Shown: piece by piece, positions 14,425 to 64,000 of the stretch | Numbering within the stretch: position 1 is the first letter of the stretch | Layout: the number at the start of each line of letters is the position of its first letter | DNA from: Enoplosus armatus | Taxonomy: Eukaryota > Chordata > Actinopteri > Centrarchiformes > Enoplosidae | NCBI RefSeq assembly: GCF_043641665.1 | Contig: NC_092192.1 | Location: forward strand, 18,130,658 to 18,194,657 | Length of the DNA: 64,000 nt | Direction: 5' to 3' | The notes under the pieces: generated by a model | Told to the model about the DNA's origin: nothing | Seen by the model: only the letters and a program-made list of their open reading frames with translations | The model's database searches: none | Program-made: the position numbers and the translations under genes

Positions 14425-14462
14425 TGTTTGTTTGTTTGTTTGTTTGTTTGTTTGTTTGTTTG
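14425..14462. repeat. (GTTT)n microsatellite
   Basis: Nine units; on the gene strand it reads (AAAC)n about 260 nt past the stop codon, inside the probable 3' UTR. Confidence 0.95.
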
Positions 14463-14722
14463 CTTCCTGCAGGAGGAAAAAGAAACTCAAAGCCTTGAAA
14501 TTCTTCTCTCACAATTATTCTTAAACATTCAAGTCATCCTATTAATACTTTGTACAGCAGAAAGGTCCTTCAGATTTCACATGTGTATATATAAATATAA
14601 TATATATAAATATGCATATACATATGTTCAACTTGTATATGTGTATACATATTTTGGAACTGTATCAAAGCCAATTTAATGTGCTCTCAAAATATGGCCC
14701 ATGATTCCTAGTGGGATGCACA

Positions 14723-62994
<48,272 letters not shown>

Positions 62995-64000
62995 CTCCAC
63001 AAATCCTTATATATAGTTTCTATAATCCAACCAGTCCAGTGGTCCTCCAGGAAATGCACAAAGTAAAAACTGGCAATTAAAAAAAATAATTGCCTTTTAA
63101 AAATGTCGAATAAACTAGCCTACATCTACGCATGCGATGTCTTCATTAAAACAGGCTTCTCGATTTTTTAAAAACCTCGTAATTGGCCCCCGCTGTTTCC
63201 CCGGCTATGGAAATCCGTGCAGGTCACAGAGCCCCTCGACCAACACCAGAAGATCAGACATCTTGCTCAAAAAACAGCATACACAATACTTTTAAAAGTG
63301 ATGACAAGTCTTCTTCCCCTTAAAAAAACAAACACTGGCATGAATGACTGAGCAGCAGCCTCTTGTTGATCAAATTGGCGGATGAAATTTCCCAGTCCAA
63401 ATCTGCAGAAGAGGCATGGTTCCAGCGATGCTCCGGCGCCAGACTATTCCACAACGTGATGTTGTTAAAAGATATTTGTTTGAGCTGGAACCGCTGGTCT
63501 GCAGGAGGGGAGCGGTGGGTTTAAAAAAAAGAAAAATGAAATCTTCATTCCCTTTTTTTTTTCCCCCGTTGCTGCTGCTGATGATGATGTAGATCAGCGC
63601 AAAGTCACTGAGGGGAAAATGCACATTGAAAAAGCACTGGGTAATATCTGATGCAGACGTCAGAGCAGGCTATATCACTCCTCTGCTGGAAAAAAAATTA
63701 GATGCCGAGAAATATGGATGGCCTCTACTCCGCCAATACATGTATCACGGCGTCGGGCTTCATATCAAAGATGCAAAGCTATCTGAAAAGTCCACTTGTC
63801 TCCGCTGTCCAACGTTAAATGGCGTTTGGACACGTTAATGTGGTCCGCTCGTCCTCTCCTCCAAACACTCAACAAATGACAGAGATTCAACAGTCCGAGG
63901 AGACATGACGAGGGAAGCTTGTCTCGTTTTTCCTGTCCATTTTTCTTTTTTTAGTTCTTAGTTGAAATTAAAATAATGTCCTATGGGGGGGGGGGGCACC
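62995..64000 (-). promoter_or_regulatory. gabrb4: 5' UTR and promoter-side region of gabrb4
   Basis: Sequence upstream of the start codon. It holds several upstream ATGs in short frames on the gene strand, a CAG/ATG-repeat-like patch near 63568-63592, a T/C-rich run near 63550, a 12-bp G run at 63985-63996, and scattered CpGs (for example near 63180-63220, 63430 and 63750). No consensus core promoter can be assigned, and the transcription start may lie here or beyond the right edge. In mammals the theta gene lies head to head with GABRA3, so an alpha-subunit gene could lie to the right; none is visible inside the window. Confidence 0.4.

Larger units (their letters stand above)
13085..14722 (-). 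other. gabrb4: probable 3' UTR of gabrb4
   Basis: About 1.6 kb downstream of the stop with no open frame of interest. The nearest canonical AATAAA on the minus strand is at 13085-13090; an ATTAAA at 14675-14680 is only about 45 nt past the stop. On the transcript the region contains an (AAAC)n tract, an AU-rich patch near 14590-14660 and a long CA repeat (13219-13276). The extent is inferred from the polyadenylation hexamer alone, and brain 3' UTRs of this family can be longer. Confidence 0.4.

Noticed and set aside
63005..63016. TATA-box-like CTATATATAAGG on the minus strand
   Set aside because: It ends only about 10 nt before the start codon, so a start site 25-30 nt downstream would fall inside the coding sequence. 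Most likely ordinary 5' UTR sequence.
63626..63838. 70-codon plus-strand open frame near the right edge, considered as a start of a divergent alpha-subunit gene
   Set aside because: No signal peptide and no similarity to alpha-subunit N-termini.

Overview
The window is vertebrate nuclear DNA, almost certainly from a teleost fish and probably a percomorph (the last step is inference from repeat families). The signs are one gene split into short exons with GT-AG introns, long AT-rich non-coding stretches, many microsatellites and homopolymer tracts, and several interspersed repeat families familiar from fish genomes. There are no bacterial, phage, CRISPR or operon features.

The only convincing protein gene is on the minus strand. 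It is a complete nine-exon gene for a GABA-A receptor beta subunit, best matched to the non-mammalian beta-4 subunit (gabrb4; the diverged mammalian counterpart is theta, GABRQ). The coding sequence runs from the start codon at 62994 down to the stop at 14723. All nine exons join in frame to 1449 nt, or 482 residues. The N-terminal exon was found by its phase and by its likeness to the beta-3 signal-peptide exon. Agonist-site, Cys-loop, M1-M4, anaesthetic-site and phosphorylation residues are all present, so the gene looks functional. I know of nothing here that is a new biological system; the interest lies in gene-specific details.

Layout from left to right: 1-13084, downstream DNA with repeats and no recognised gene; about 13085-14722, probable 3' UTR; 14723-33613, exons 9 to 3 with introns of 1.1-8.1 kb; 33614-60908, the 27.3-kb intron 2, which holds most of the mobile-element debris, including a decayed Ty3/gypsy retrotransposon at 54.5-56.7 kb; 60909-61003, exon 2; 61004-62914, intron 1, with a CG-rich patch and a tRNA-like fragment; 62915-62994, exon 1; 62995-64000, 5' UTR and promoter-side DNA.

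The points most worth checking are: (i) the four-residue L-R-E-Q segment at the end of exon 8. It sits where chicken beta-4 is alternatively spliced, but here the inner donor has lost its GT and the remaining donor is weak. (ii) Loss of the first N-glycosylation sequon. (iii) A long CA repeat in the pre-mRNA 36 nt past the exon 4 donor. (iv) Two families of short TTAA-flanked inverted-repeat elements.
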